Shown one piece after another: positions 49,248-62,100 of a DNA stretch of 64,000 bases; positions within the stretch are counted from its first letter, which is position 1; every line of letters begins with the position of its first letter. The DNA is taken from contig JAKJHU010000062.1 in the NCBI GenBank assembly GCA_022316685.1, forward strand, positions 310,001-374,000. Reading direction: 5' to 3'. Source of the stretch: Progne subis subis (Eukaryota > Chordata > Aves > Passeriformes > Hirundinidae). The position numbers and the translations under genes were made by a program. The notes under the pieces were generated by a model. That model had not been told where the DNA came from and did no database searches. It was given only the letters and a program-made list of their open reading frames with translations.

Positions 49248-52200
49248 ACTCACTGTCTTTGTACAGTGAAAACAAGTAGGGTTTTTTTTACATTGTCTCA
49301 TTGCAATAAGATCATTAGACAGTAAATTTAAATAAATATCTCAAAATTTGGAAGACATTTATAATCCAAGCTGTTCAGCACCAAAGGAGAAAGAAGTCAG
49401 CACATAACCATAGAAAGAATCAGATTTGCTGCCACCAAACTTACCACAGGTGCTAGGAACTCACTCATTTATCCAGGGATATTTTTGCACTGTGTAGCTG
49501 CTAATTTGATAGATTTTTTTCACGAAACAGAGCTATTTGTTTTGTTTGCATAATGGAAGGTGACACATCTGTTCAATTTATTCATTCAGGCCAATTTCCT
49601 TCCAGCTTTACTTATGAAGAATATAGCTTTCAATGTTTTTTTCTTAATGTAAGAGGAAGACAGGCAAAATATTGTCCCTCAGTTGTGTGTCAATCAGAGT
49701 AGCAGGACCTTGTCTATAAGTATTTCAAATCCTATTCAGATTTTGGAAATTTTGTTCAGATACTGAGAGAAGCCTCTCATTCATGATCAAATTTAAAGAA
49801 TAAAAGACCAAAAACAATGGGATACTACACACCTGATGGAAACTCAATCTGGGATTTTTTTATTTTTTTTTTTTTTTTTTTCTGTTTGCTCTTCTGTGCA
49901 AAACAAATCAAGGTACAATAAAAACCAACATTTTAACTTGTACCTTCTGTATTGTCAGAGCTGAATGCAAAAGATTTGTTTTTCATAAAAGTAAATGAAG
50001 GACTGACCTCTTCCAAAACATATCTTTGGGCCTGTTTTGAATGTTTGAATGGGACAGTTAATTTCCTTCACAGTAGTTGGTATTGGACTGTGTTTTGAAT
50101 TTGTGCTCAAATCAATATTGATTATAGAACTATTTTTGATATTGCTGAGCAAATCCTACACAAACCCAAGGGCTTTTCTGCTATGTAAATTATTATAAAG
50201 AAAAAATTAAGCTATAGAATCACTATTCTGTACATTACAATATTTCTCCATCCTAGATCTCATAATTGGTTTCATTTACAGCACTTTGCCTTCAATAGCA
50301 CATTATGGAGGAGAATGCCATTCTCACATCTTTGCTCTGCAGAAATCACCTCCCATTTACAATTTTTTTTTAATTCTCTCACCTTTCACGAACCGGATCG
50401 TAATAATAAAAGAAAGGATAAATTGGATCTCCAGGTTATCAGTTCCTGAGCAGCAAACATTACATTCATGCCTTCTTGAGCCCTGGGCGCTTTCAGTGGG
50501 TTGTATCCCAAAGCACCTCTGGAACAGTGAGCAGGGCCCAGCACTGGCATCCACTGAGAGTACCGAGGTGCAAATTGCAACAACGAATTTGATGAAAATA
50601 CGAGGCTGTGGGACAAGAAACTGCTTACTACTGATTTAGAACAGTTCAGTTCCTGTTGTTTGCTTCCTTATTTACGCTTCAGTAGTTGATACCTGAGCAG
50701 AGAAAGGCCTCTAGCATAAGAATTTAAGACAAATCCGGTCAAAAATATTGGCAGACAGAGTAGCTTGGGGTTTTTCTTTTTAGATTTCAAGAAGTTGCTC
50801 AGGAATGTTTAAGTTTTGTATAAAACTCTCTTACAGCATGATAACCTGTTTCATAAGCAATGGATGAAAATTTTTATCAGGTCTGCTGCAAGTAAAATCG
50901 CCACCGATTTTTCATATAAACTTGTCAAATTATTTCTTCCAACATGCTACTGCACAGCTGGGATTTCGTTAAACAATGTCAAAAATGAGATTTTTGATGT
51001 TTCCACCTTAAAAATTTTGTTCTAATGGTATCCTAACGCATAAATGTAACTGTGCAGATGGCCACACACACTAATAAAGAAAATTATATATATTCATTAT
51101 GCTGCTCTGATTTGTTTTAATCTTTTCAGTCTCTCCTTAAAATTGTTGTGGGAAAGAAAAAAAAAAAAATCAGTAGAAAAGTATCCATAAAATAGAGTGG
51201 GTGGTGGAGAAGACTCTTTCTGAAATATTTGAAATTATCTAGTCACCTAAAGAGATTTATCAACTTTTGTATCTTCTAATATTTCTTGCTTTTGTCCTAG
51301 TCTATGAGGTTTTCCACATGGAGCAAATCCAGAGAGAAAAAGAAAAAAATGTGTTTTGGTGTTTGTTTTCAAGAGGAGAGGATGCATTTTATAAACATGA
51401 GGGAGATTATGTACCACACAGGAAGTTAAAGAGCATAGCTTCAGATACCTTCAGGGGATTTTTTAACTTCATTGTTTTACTGTCCAGATATTATCAACAT
51501 CACTTCAAGACCTTGTTCCTTTCTAAGTTGTAGCTCTTCAAAGGGTAATGGATGTATCCGTGCGAATGAACTTTGCAAGACTGAACCTTCAGCCCCCCAA
51601 ACTTGATAACACAACCCCTGAACGACTTTGCACATGGGAATACTCCTCCTGATCTCATTTCAGCACTGTTAACAGACTGCAGAGGAAAAAGTCCAATGGA
51701 GTCATGCGAGAAGTTATTTGAATACAAAAGTCTGTTCAGATCAATGCATTGATTTGCCGTCTGGGAAATGCCATCAGTTGACCTTCCACAAAATCTCCTG
51801 AGGAGCTTCAATATGCCTTTGTTTATTCAATTAATTTATGAAAGTATAGAATCCTTATTTTTTTTTATGCAAGAATAATTCTCCCTCCCTAGTCCCAGAT
51901 GTTTTCCTGGATGTAATTGTGTGCCTTATTTAATGCTTTTGATTAAATTTGTAATGCATTTAAAATATCAGTATGTCCAATCAAGTGCAAAGAGACATGT
52001 GCAAATTAAGTGATTCATGCAATGGGAATTATATCTTCCACTGCCTTGTCACCTATTCTTTTAGGCATGAATTTCATTTGCAGCTTAAGCTTCCATCACA
52101 CATCACCAGCCATGCAGACAGACTAGAAAACACATTGTATACTGATTGAACGTGGATACAGATTGCAGAAAATCTATTATAGATATTTTTAAACAAACGT

Positions 52201-55200
52201 CTTTGGTTTTGTGGTTGAGCCACAGCTACTCCTTCCTCTCGAAAGGTAAGAAAATGCAAGAAATAATACTTCAAGGATTTTGTGGAAATGCTATAATTAA
52301 AATTTGTAAAGCTCCCTTAAAAAGAGAACTAATTTGGCAGCAGACTCAAGGTCTGCCAGAGACCCTCCTTTCCAAAGCATCTTCACACCAACACTAGTAC
52401 ATTTTAGAAGAGGAAAAGCCTCTGTTAAATTGAGGGCTGGGATGTAGCAGTGAGCCAAACCCTAAGCTTTCCTAAGTTACGGCAACAGAACAAGACTGAT
52501 GCCAGTGAAACAGTTAAAGTACACTGACTGAAGATGTAATTCAGCATCTGGGGAAAATAAGCTTCAACAGCATGGACATAATAGCAAGAATAGCTCCCTA
52601 TAGTGTGCTTGATTTCCATTTACCTTCTCCATCAGTGTCTCTTAATTAATTAAAATAACTTCCATCTTTCAATTTTGTTTCTTAATGTGGTGTGCTTGCC
52701 CTATCTATATAAAAAAGAATGACAAGAGTTAGGGCAAGATGAAATCCTGTATCTGGTACGATGACATGCCAAAAAAAAAAACCCAAAAAAACACTGCAGC
52801 CAAAATTCAGCCTAAGGATGGCAGGGGTACATGTGTGTGCGCTTTAGGTGGGAGCACAACGTCACCTGCATCCTTGTGCTGGAATTTCAGGAAGCAGCCA
52901 CGTCCTGGAGGCGTCAGAACAGCCCTCTCTGCAAAGCCAGTGCTGCCCACAAAGATTCAGGTGAGCTTCTGGAAGCGTCTGTAGCTCTGTGCTCCCCAGC
53001 CATGCAGCCAGGAGCTTCCCTTCGGAGGCTGTCAGGGCTGACAGAGTGGATTTTGTGGTCAGGCCATCTGGCCATTAGAATGACATCACCTACCCTCTTC
53101 ATGCAGTCACTCAGGAAGCAGGAATCTATCTCTTGCTCTGGGGAGAAAAGGGCAGAATAAGGAGCTGGGAGGAAAGACCGGCTGGTTGCCTAACTTAAAT
53201 GAACACTGACACATCCAAGCTGTCCCAGCTCCTCTCAGACTTATTTACATGTTCTATGTCCATCACAGGTAGCATAAGGGAAAGAAACACAATGCTGATA
53301 ACAACATAAGAGCAGGAAACAAATAATCAAACATTCACACATTACAGAGCTGGAGGGACTAAATGAGTTTTGCTGTGATCTTTGGTGCTTCTTGCAGGGT
53401 TAATTAGTGACAGGAACAACATCCAGTTACTAAAACCTCATCACGATTTCAAGGTATCTTTTAGGTTGACTAGGAACTGAGTTACACAAATAATCCTGAT
53501 ATTTGTGATCCTTCATGAAATAGCCATTTTAATAGCAGCTGGAAGTGCTTGCACTTATTTCAATTGCTGAATTGCTAAATTAATTTTTTGTAGTCCTGTT
53601 CCTTTGAATAATACAGTAAAGTAAAGTAAGTAAAAAAAATTAACCCAAACTTTCCTTACTTATGACACTTCCATGTTTTAGGTAGGTTGAACTATATATT
53701 TTGTCCTGAGATAAAGGTTGTCATAAAGAGGCACCACTGGGCAGGACAAAGACTCCCAAAATAATAAAGCTGACAGTGATTTTCTCTTTTGTTATAGTAA
53801 GTGCAGTTGCCTGATCACAAATTTTCCTCTTCTCAAACCAAAGTTCTCTTCATCTTAATAAGGCCACAAGAATGTATTTGCAACTTCAGGGTCTATTGTC
53901 TCTGAAACGTTTACATGGATGCTTGTCCTTTTTAAAAATAAAAGTGTTTATGTAACAAAGCTGTTATGAACAAGTACAGGGGTAGCAGAGCCCCAATGAC
54001 TGGAGTCAACAAAAAATCTATGGCAAGTGGAAGATCACTTGCTGTGGCAGACTTAAAACCCAGAACAAAGACATAGGTACAAGATTCACGAGGAATTTTA
54101 GCACCTATTATGCCCATTCTCAAAAAATCAGCATAATTAAATAACTTTAATATCTACTAATTTCTGGTATATATTCACACACTAATTGGTGTTTTTCTCC
54201 CCAGCTTTACCTCTGGAGGTCTAAGAGCAGGACAAGGCAGGTGATGTCCAGGCCTCTGTGGCTGTAGGGTGAATTTACTGCTCCCTCCACCCATTGCCAG
54301 TAGCTGTCACAGGACGAGCTCCAGAAGAGAACTCCAAAAGCTGTATGAGCCCCCAGGGTATTTTTTATCATCTGTCCATTGCTGCACAGTTCCTGGTCAC
54401 TTTTCCCTTCCCACTGTTTTTCCTAGCTTTGAGGATTTATTGTGATATTCATGACGTCTGCTTTATCTTCAGGCCTGAGCAGCTGGAATTGAGAGAACCA
54501 GCATTTCACAGCTTCATTTTTTAAAGGAAAGCCCATCACACCACAGAGCATCAGAATGGCTCAGAAGAAGGAAAGAAAAAAACTCTATTTTCCAGGCCAA
54601 TTTCACAGATTGAACAGGAAGGGAGCAGGGAAGCCGGTCTTCATCTTGAGATTTTTCTTAATCCACAGGCAAGAAACACATTTTTGTTATTGTTTGAAAG
54701 AAATGCAGTTGCTCTTGGTATGAGTAAGCCCTGCAGAGAAAAATGCTGTTTTCCAGTGGATGAAAATTCTTCCTCCAGAACTCCTGGAAACCAGAGACAT
54801 GAAGATTACATATCTGCATCACAAAAGATAGTTTAGATCTGATTGTGAGAATGTTTTATGAGACTTTAAGATAAATCCTGTTTATGGAAATCAGATTTAC
54901 ATGGGCAATTTTGAATATTTCATTGGATTAAGCATAACTTCAGAGATGTATAAGTGAAAATTAAGGACGAATTTGAAACCACAGCTGCTGTCAAAAATAA
55001 TCTACAGCTGTTCTTTGACTGCAATATATTTTCATCATTCATCTAGATTTAATTTCTTCAATGGTTTCTGGGTTAGAGACAAAGCAAATTATTTCTGAGG
55101 GTTATGGCTTAAGTCCTCAGAAAACACATGACAGATTTCTGCTCTTTCACATGCCAAGAGAACGCATTCAGAGCTAGATAATGATGGAAGAAACACGCAG

Positions 55201-55753
55201 GAAAAAATCTTTACCTGGACAATTCAGAGGCCAAAAGGGAGGAATCCATGAAATTCTCTTGGGCCAATTTCTTTGTTGATGTAAGAAAGGGAAAGCATGT
55301 CCACCAATTGCAGCAGGGGAAAAAATAGTCTAACCAAAACAACCCGCTAATAAATAAATACAGTTAGCACACTGGCCTCAGAACAGCTGCTGAAACAGAG
55401 AGCACTGTGCCCTTTCTCATGTCCTAACAGACAAAAATATATAGCTCTGTTTTACACCACAACTATCCTTATCTAAATATGAAAACAGAGGGGAAAAGGT
55501 GAATAAATAGATTTAAAAGTATGTGTCCAGAGAGGCTTGGGGCTCTTATGTGTAGAGATTTATTTACAGTCCTTTTTTAATTTTTTTTTTCCACTAGATC
55601 TAGTAATGCCCTTACAGTCCATCCTCAAAAGAGTCAAAGACTCAAACATTTGCATGAAGGCAGCAAAGGAGAACAATATTGATTATAAACTGTTTAGTGC
55701 AATTAAAGATGAATTTACTCAATTTCTGTCCAAAAGACTTGACTGAGAAATCC
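49248..55753. other. Intergenic interval between two inverted solo LTRs, no gene
   Basis: About 6.5 kb of AT-rich DNA with T19 at 49863-49881 and a moderately GC-rich patch at 52830-53160. No gag, pol or env sequence was recognised, so the flanking LTRs do not bound a provirus. Confidence 0.6.
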
Positions 55754-56137
55754 TGTCACCAAGACACACAAAGCAGTCACACGCAGACAAGAGATTTTCA
55801 CAGAGTTCCTTCTGATCCAGCTCACAGCTGAGACAGGCGGAGAGAGAGACCCTTTGTTTATTTCTTACTTTTTATACATTTGTGGGTCTAGCAGAAGATT
55901 GGCTTTTTGGGGTTTCCACCCCTCAGCCTCAGTGGCCAGACCAATTGTCAGTTACAGTTGTTTTCAGGTTAGAAATATGCAAACAAAGGACAGAGAATGA
56001 AAAACAAAGGATTTGTTTATGTTACATCTGTGGGAAAAGGTAGAAAACTGCTCTAATATTCTACAGTAACTAAAAGATCTGACTCCATTTATGAAATTCA
56101 AAAAAGCCTTAAAAATCTCAGAAAAACCAGGGTAACA
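55754..56137 (-). mobile_element. Solo LTR of the same retroviral family, copy 2
   Basis: The reverse complement matches the copy at 48852-49247 along its whole length, roughly 85-90% by eye, with more change in the U5-like end. It is 384 bp; on the minus strand it begins TGTTAC and ends GTGACA. It is flanked by its own perfect 6-bp duplication AAATCC (55748-55753 and 56138-56143), different from that of copy 1. TATA and poly-A signals occupy the same places (plus-strand 55870-55876 and 55857-55862). Confidence 0.92.
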
Positions 56138-59100
56138 AAATCCTTAATCGGGGAGAGAGACCTTCTCTGTCTCCTCACTTCAGGCAATTCAAATGAAACC
56201 ACAGGAAACTTGTCCTCATCCATTTACTGCCAGACTGACTCCCATGTTTCCAGCTTGGCACAGGGACTTCACTGCCTGACTCTGGCATCAGATTTCAAAG
56301 AGGGCCCAGTGGTCTCAGCAGACCCTCCAATTTTCTCCCCACCTTGCACATCCAACTGAGGGTGCACAGAAGTCAACCTCACTCCACCTTCTCTCCAATC
56401 CAGCCTCTCATGGTACCCACGTTTCAGTCCTGTTTTATTTCTTAACCCCCCCCTCCCAAACTTTTATGTTAAAAAAGTTAATCATGTGCCCCATATCCAC
56501 ATGTCCCTTCCCTTCAGGCGAATCTTTTTCTGGCTCGTTCAGAAAAAGCACTCTGGAAAATTTGCGACACAACCGGCAGAGCCTGTGCCCTTTCCTAAAT
56601 CCTACGTACCTTCCAAAGAAGTTCTGCTGATTTAAACAGCAGAGCCTCAGGGTCATGACCGCTTTCCTTGTCCTAAAATAAGTTTTCAGAAGCTGCCCTT
56701 GTGCCTGTCATTTTTTCTGGTGAAACTAAAAGAGGTTCAAGAACTACTGCAAATGGCTACGTTCACTCAAAACAAACAACAACAAAAAAAATCTACCTCA
56801 AGTGAAGTTCTTCAGTGTCACTAATGACAGATTAACTGGAGAGCAAGGGAGCCACAGGAAGGAGTTGGCTTCTGGCTGTGACCCTGTAATGAAAGCTCAG
56901 ACCCCTCAAAAAGAGACAGGCCACTACACCTATTTCTTTAGTTCTGAGAATGTCGTGAACCTCTGTCACAGCTAAACAAAGCCTGGAATAAACCTGGTGA
57001 AGTAGCCCAGAGGAGAGTGGTTCTTCTTTTGTTTTGTCTTGAGAGATACTAACCTAATATTTAACAGAGAGGAGCACTACAGCCTGAGAAGTTGTGGATC
57101 ACAAATGTGGAAACCTAAGCAATTATTTCTAACGATATTTTTTTTTTTAATAGACAGCTAGTTTAACTGCTGATATTAATTACCTCTGGTCCACATCAGC
57201 TCTTTCCTTGTGCTGAGGGATGTATAAACATTGCTTCTTGTCTGACTTGAAATAATCCAGGCAACCTGAATCTTAAAGAGCTCTCCTGGGGTGTGTTGAG
57301 CATAGCTCCCACTAGATCTAGGGCCATTTACATCCTACCCTTCCCTGGGGCACAGGAGTCAGTCATTCATTCCTGAAATACAGGCCATGAACATGGATAG
57401 AATTAGACTAGGTTCAGAATTTAATTCTGACAGATGTTTTTATCAGCCTGCAAAGTTAAACAGCTGGAAGGCGATTTTCAAAAACGTGGTGCTAAATCGT
57501 ATAAATTCACATTTTTACTCCTTAAGGAGAGAACTCATTTAACAAAGCTCAGCAAATTTAGAAAAAAGTAATTATCCCCCTGTTCCAGATAGCACTGGAT
57601 ATTTTGAACTAGGCAAGTTTAACAGAGTTGAACGTAAAATGCACCGAGCAGGTGGTTTTTATTAAGATTTCTGATGTCATGCATTACTTGGAAGCCACAC
57701 AAAGCAGGCAGGGAACATTGTGAAATGAAGTTAACAAGAGGGTCACACACTGTAGCTTCTGTAGGCTGAGCTTGCAGCATGCCAGAGAGGTTTCTTGCCT
57801 TCCTCCTGAGTCTCTCCTCCACACTCCCCATCTGTCCAAACCAACTTTTATTATAAAGCCTCCTTCCCCCTTCCCAGAGGTGCTGTGTCTTCCACATCTC
57901 TGCCTCTTTCACTCTCATAGTTAACATGCAGAATTTGTCCCCAGGCACTCACACTGTCCCATCCCACAGCAGAGTCCCCTCCTGGTCTCTGGCGCAGCAG
58001 GATCCTGCAGATTGATCTTACATCAGTCTTCTAGAAACTCTTGATGTTGCAAATCCACCCCACCCTGTCCCTTACTGCCTCCTGAATGGCCTTGAATTCG
58101 CCCCAGTGTCCCTTCTTACCTGGCAGCTGAATCTCCTCTTTTTCCTCTGCCCCACAGGGGATAGAGGTATTTTCATTTTTTGGAACCCATTTGTCCCCAG
58201 TAACACAGGCCTCTTTCCTTGGCTGTGCATGCTCTTGTTTGCTGTTTCTGTCCCTGCTGATGTTTTAGCTGTTGTCTTTCTTTCCCGGGTTATTCTCACT
58301 ACACAAACTACTCCCCCACACTTTCTCACATCTCCAATTTGCCCTTCCATTTCCTGACACCAACACATTTGTAGGAGGCAGTCCATCAGAAGAACAGCAC
58401 CTGGAACTACTGTGAGAAATTTCTACTCTGCTGTACAGGAACCAAAAGCAGATCTCTGATCCAAAAGCACTCCAACTGGTGCTGTATTCGAGAGAAAGAA
58501 GCAGCTCCACATGTCGCCCATTTTCTTTTAGTACTTTTCTGTGAAATCAAGGTCTTGGCTATCAAAACCTATAACATTTCCCTAAAGTTTCAAAAGTGTT
58601 CAGATGTTCAGAGGTTGCTGTTTTGCAGACATACAGAGAAATGCCACTGGGTTGAGCCTGTGGCCTCTTGAGCTAAGCCAAAAACCAGAACAGAGGTTCT
58701 CCTGAAATAATTCCATTCCAGCTGCAGAGTAAAATAAGCCCTACTCACTTCCAAAAAACAGGCAGTGAGGTTTCTGAAAGTGCGCTCACAGAAGAAGAAA
58801 AAGAATGTAACCTCCATCCCATGATCAAAGCTGACAATTAAATCCCACTGAATTTTGCGTACAACTTTTTTCCTGGATCCAATTGCAGGCCTTTATATTT
58901 ACCAGGCTTTATATTTACAGTTCTGTGTAGGTCAGAGCCTGATCCAATCCTCTGCAAAGCCTGGGGGTGATGGTTGCTTTTAGGGTTCTTTGCCACCCCG
59001 TTTTATAGGTGGAGACCAACTATAAGCTTAGTAAACAGACACATATGTCAACTCAGAACTTCTGGGGATTCTGTCTCAGACCATATCTGTCTGCTTCCTT

Positions 59101-62100
59101 TAATTAACAGCAAAAAAGTTCATAACCATTAATTCTTTTTTGTTTGTTTGTTTCCTATATAACAGGAAAGGAAATTATGGCATGATTTAGAATTTTGTTT
59201 TTGAGCTTGCAAACAAAAAAGAAAAAAAAACCAAAAAAACCAAACCCATAAACTGTGCACTTCAAAGACTCTTTCTTCCACACAGATTTTTCCAATTTGT
59301 TCTTTATAAAGCAAAGACTATCTGTCAAAAGTGACATAGAGCTGTTCTTTGCAAAGAAAAGGCAGCTCATGAGATCTCTCATCCCATGTTGCTAAATTCA
59401 CTGCTTCTAGACTTTGTGTTGTATATATTGATTATACTCCATAATGAGGAAGAGATTACCACATAGCTGAATGTTAAGCATGGTTCCAGTTGCATTGAGA
59501 AGCACTATTTATTTTGCACATTCTCATTTACAATTATTTCTCTCTCTTATTCATGCTCAATAGATGACCTGCAAGCATTTATCCTGGGCTCTGGGTAGAT
59601 TTGATATTCCTGTGAACAGACAGGAAAATATCCCCCTCAAATATGCTGATGATATTTTAAGCTGAGAACAAGCCCATGAGATCAGAAGCAATTTTCCAAA
59701 GTTCATAGATGCTCATAGGCCCTCTCAAATTTAGGAAATTTCAACTTTGGCATTTCTAAATAAAACTGGTTTGAGGATCAGTCAATTACCAAATTATCTA
59801 AGAGCCTTAAGAACAAGACCAACATCTCAGACTTTGCTGAAAATCTCAGTTAGCAAATCTAATAACAATGATAAGAAAAAACTTCAGCCAATAACAACCT
59901 ATCTGCTTCCAAGTATATTTAATATTCCCCAGCTAGAAAGTGCTACATCAGTCAGATTCTCAGACAAAAGACACAGTATTCAACATAGATGAAAAATACC
60001 TCAATCGCCCTGGAATCAAAAACATTCTTACTGGCCTTGGAGCTGTCCCAATGTGTACATGCAAAAGAAAATAAAATGTATCCTCTATAAAGACCCTGAG
60101 TAGAGTATACACAAGGAATAAGAGCTAAATGGACCAAAGTCCTCTTGAAAACTTTCCTCTAGAATCTCTCACAAGGCACAAAAATGAAAGCACATCATGT
60201 TGACTTTGCATTTTTCCCAAGAGATATCTAAAGAACAGATAAAATAACATCCTCTTGAGATCAGAGGTAAGACAACAGCTCTAAAAATACCATCAGGGTT
60301 ATAAAAGCTCATATTAAAAGATGAGACTCACCATCTGTATGGCACCTGGGCTGCAACCTGGCCCAAGAAATGCAAGTAACTCAACTGGAACTTGCCCATT
60401 AGCTTGAACAAGAGGGAAATATTGGCATAAAATGGCCCCTGACTTCACTGCCTACATCCTGCAAACACTTCACAAGCAACAGCTGGCCTCATGTTCCCTG
60501 GAGAAAAGCTGAGTTTCCTAAAAGGAGTAAGCAATGGCAGCTGATCAAAAGATCAGGTTTCCATTTTTCTGCTGTTAGCAGAGGGTGCTCACCTGTGGAG
60601 CCAGAGCCTGGATCAAAGCCAAAAGTTCACTGTGTATCCAAGGCCACCTTTCTCTGTCTCATACTAAGTGTGGCTTGTCGGTCAACATTTATTTTAAAAA
60701 AATTCAGTATGTCTTCTGCCATCTTCCCAAAAAGAATAAGGCAGGAGAGAGCTGGAAGGGAAAGGAGGAAAGAGAAATCAAGACCCCTCCTCCCCAGAAA
60801 ACACATCAAATTATCACCCATCACCTATCTCACTTTTTCCTCTGGCAATTCTTGTAATTCCCTTCCATGTCACCTGTGTTTTTTCATCTTTACCAATCCA
60901 CTGCTGAGGCTGCATCAGCTCCAGTACCTGCTCCTTACCCCCATAAAAGTCAATACAATGGGATGAGAGATGGCAATTCTAAAACTATAAACCCAATAGT
61001 CATTTACTGTGTTCTGAAATTAGTGGCCTCACAATACATCTCTTTGCAAATGTTTAGCTTTCAGGCAGCCCAGCTGACCTAACTGTCTGTAGGTTTTACC
61101 TTTTGTATGTGTGCTTTATCTTCTATGTAATTGTGTTCTACATACACATTAAAAATTACCCTGATGAATCTTGTGACTGGGCTTCAGCCACATGTTCTGC
61201 TGAAACCTGTGGCAGTCACAGGGAGATGAGTTACTGTCTACAGCAGAGGTGTACTTGGGCTTCACATCTGAGTTGTTTCTTATGGCACAGCTGTGTTGAT
61301 TTTTGCTTGCCTTGTGGTGGAAAGTCAAATTTAATATTAGCCCTTGATTGGGTCTTCATAGATCTAGAGTGTGGTATTGGTTTGTTTTTGTTTTTTTTTC
61401 CTGAAAGACAGAGGTGGCCAATCTCACTGAAATTAAGCTTAGCCAGGCAAAGTTTATGGTCTATATTAAAACAAACAAACAAAAAAAAAACACCAAGAAA
61501 CAAAAAGCCAACAATATAAACCCACATTTATGATACAAAACCAAGAAAGACAGTAGAACACCTCGCCCACCTTCCCATTCTAATGAAATTTGCCAGCAGT
61601 TTTTCAGTCTGAACTTGGACTTCTCCTGTATAAAGTTCATGTCAGCTAAAATTCATAAAAGCATCTTTCTGGTGCTACAAGGATTGTAACAAATAACTGT
61701 GCTACCTAAGACATGTTACTGGACCTCTCATGGACCAGAGACAGAATAACATTTTTTGAGATGAATAGGCATTTTAAGAGCCAGAGAAAAATGCTTTCCT
61801 GAGTAGCCCTCTCTAATGAAAAAACATTATATCACCAAAACTGAACATATCTCTGCAGTGAAAGCAATTTTTTAAGAACAAATTTTCAGGAAAATCAAAA
61901 GGAAACTTATTAAAAAATAAATTAGTAACTTCTTTTATTGTTCTCAGTTTATCTGAAATGTTTTCTTCACTTAATTTTCCTTTATGATGCAGCACAGCGC
62001 TTTCAAATTTTGCATCTACATCTGGCTACCTTCTTCTGTGGTACTGAGAGCTGACATCCACCAGAATTCCATTGAGATGCTGAGGACCCAGCTCCAAGGA

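Noticed and set aside
48852..56137. A complete provirus bounded by the two LTRs
   Set aside because: The LTRs are inverted relative to each other, have different target duplications, and enclose no viral genes.
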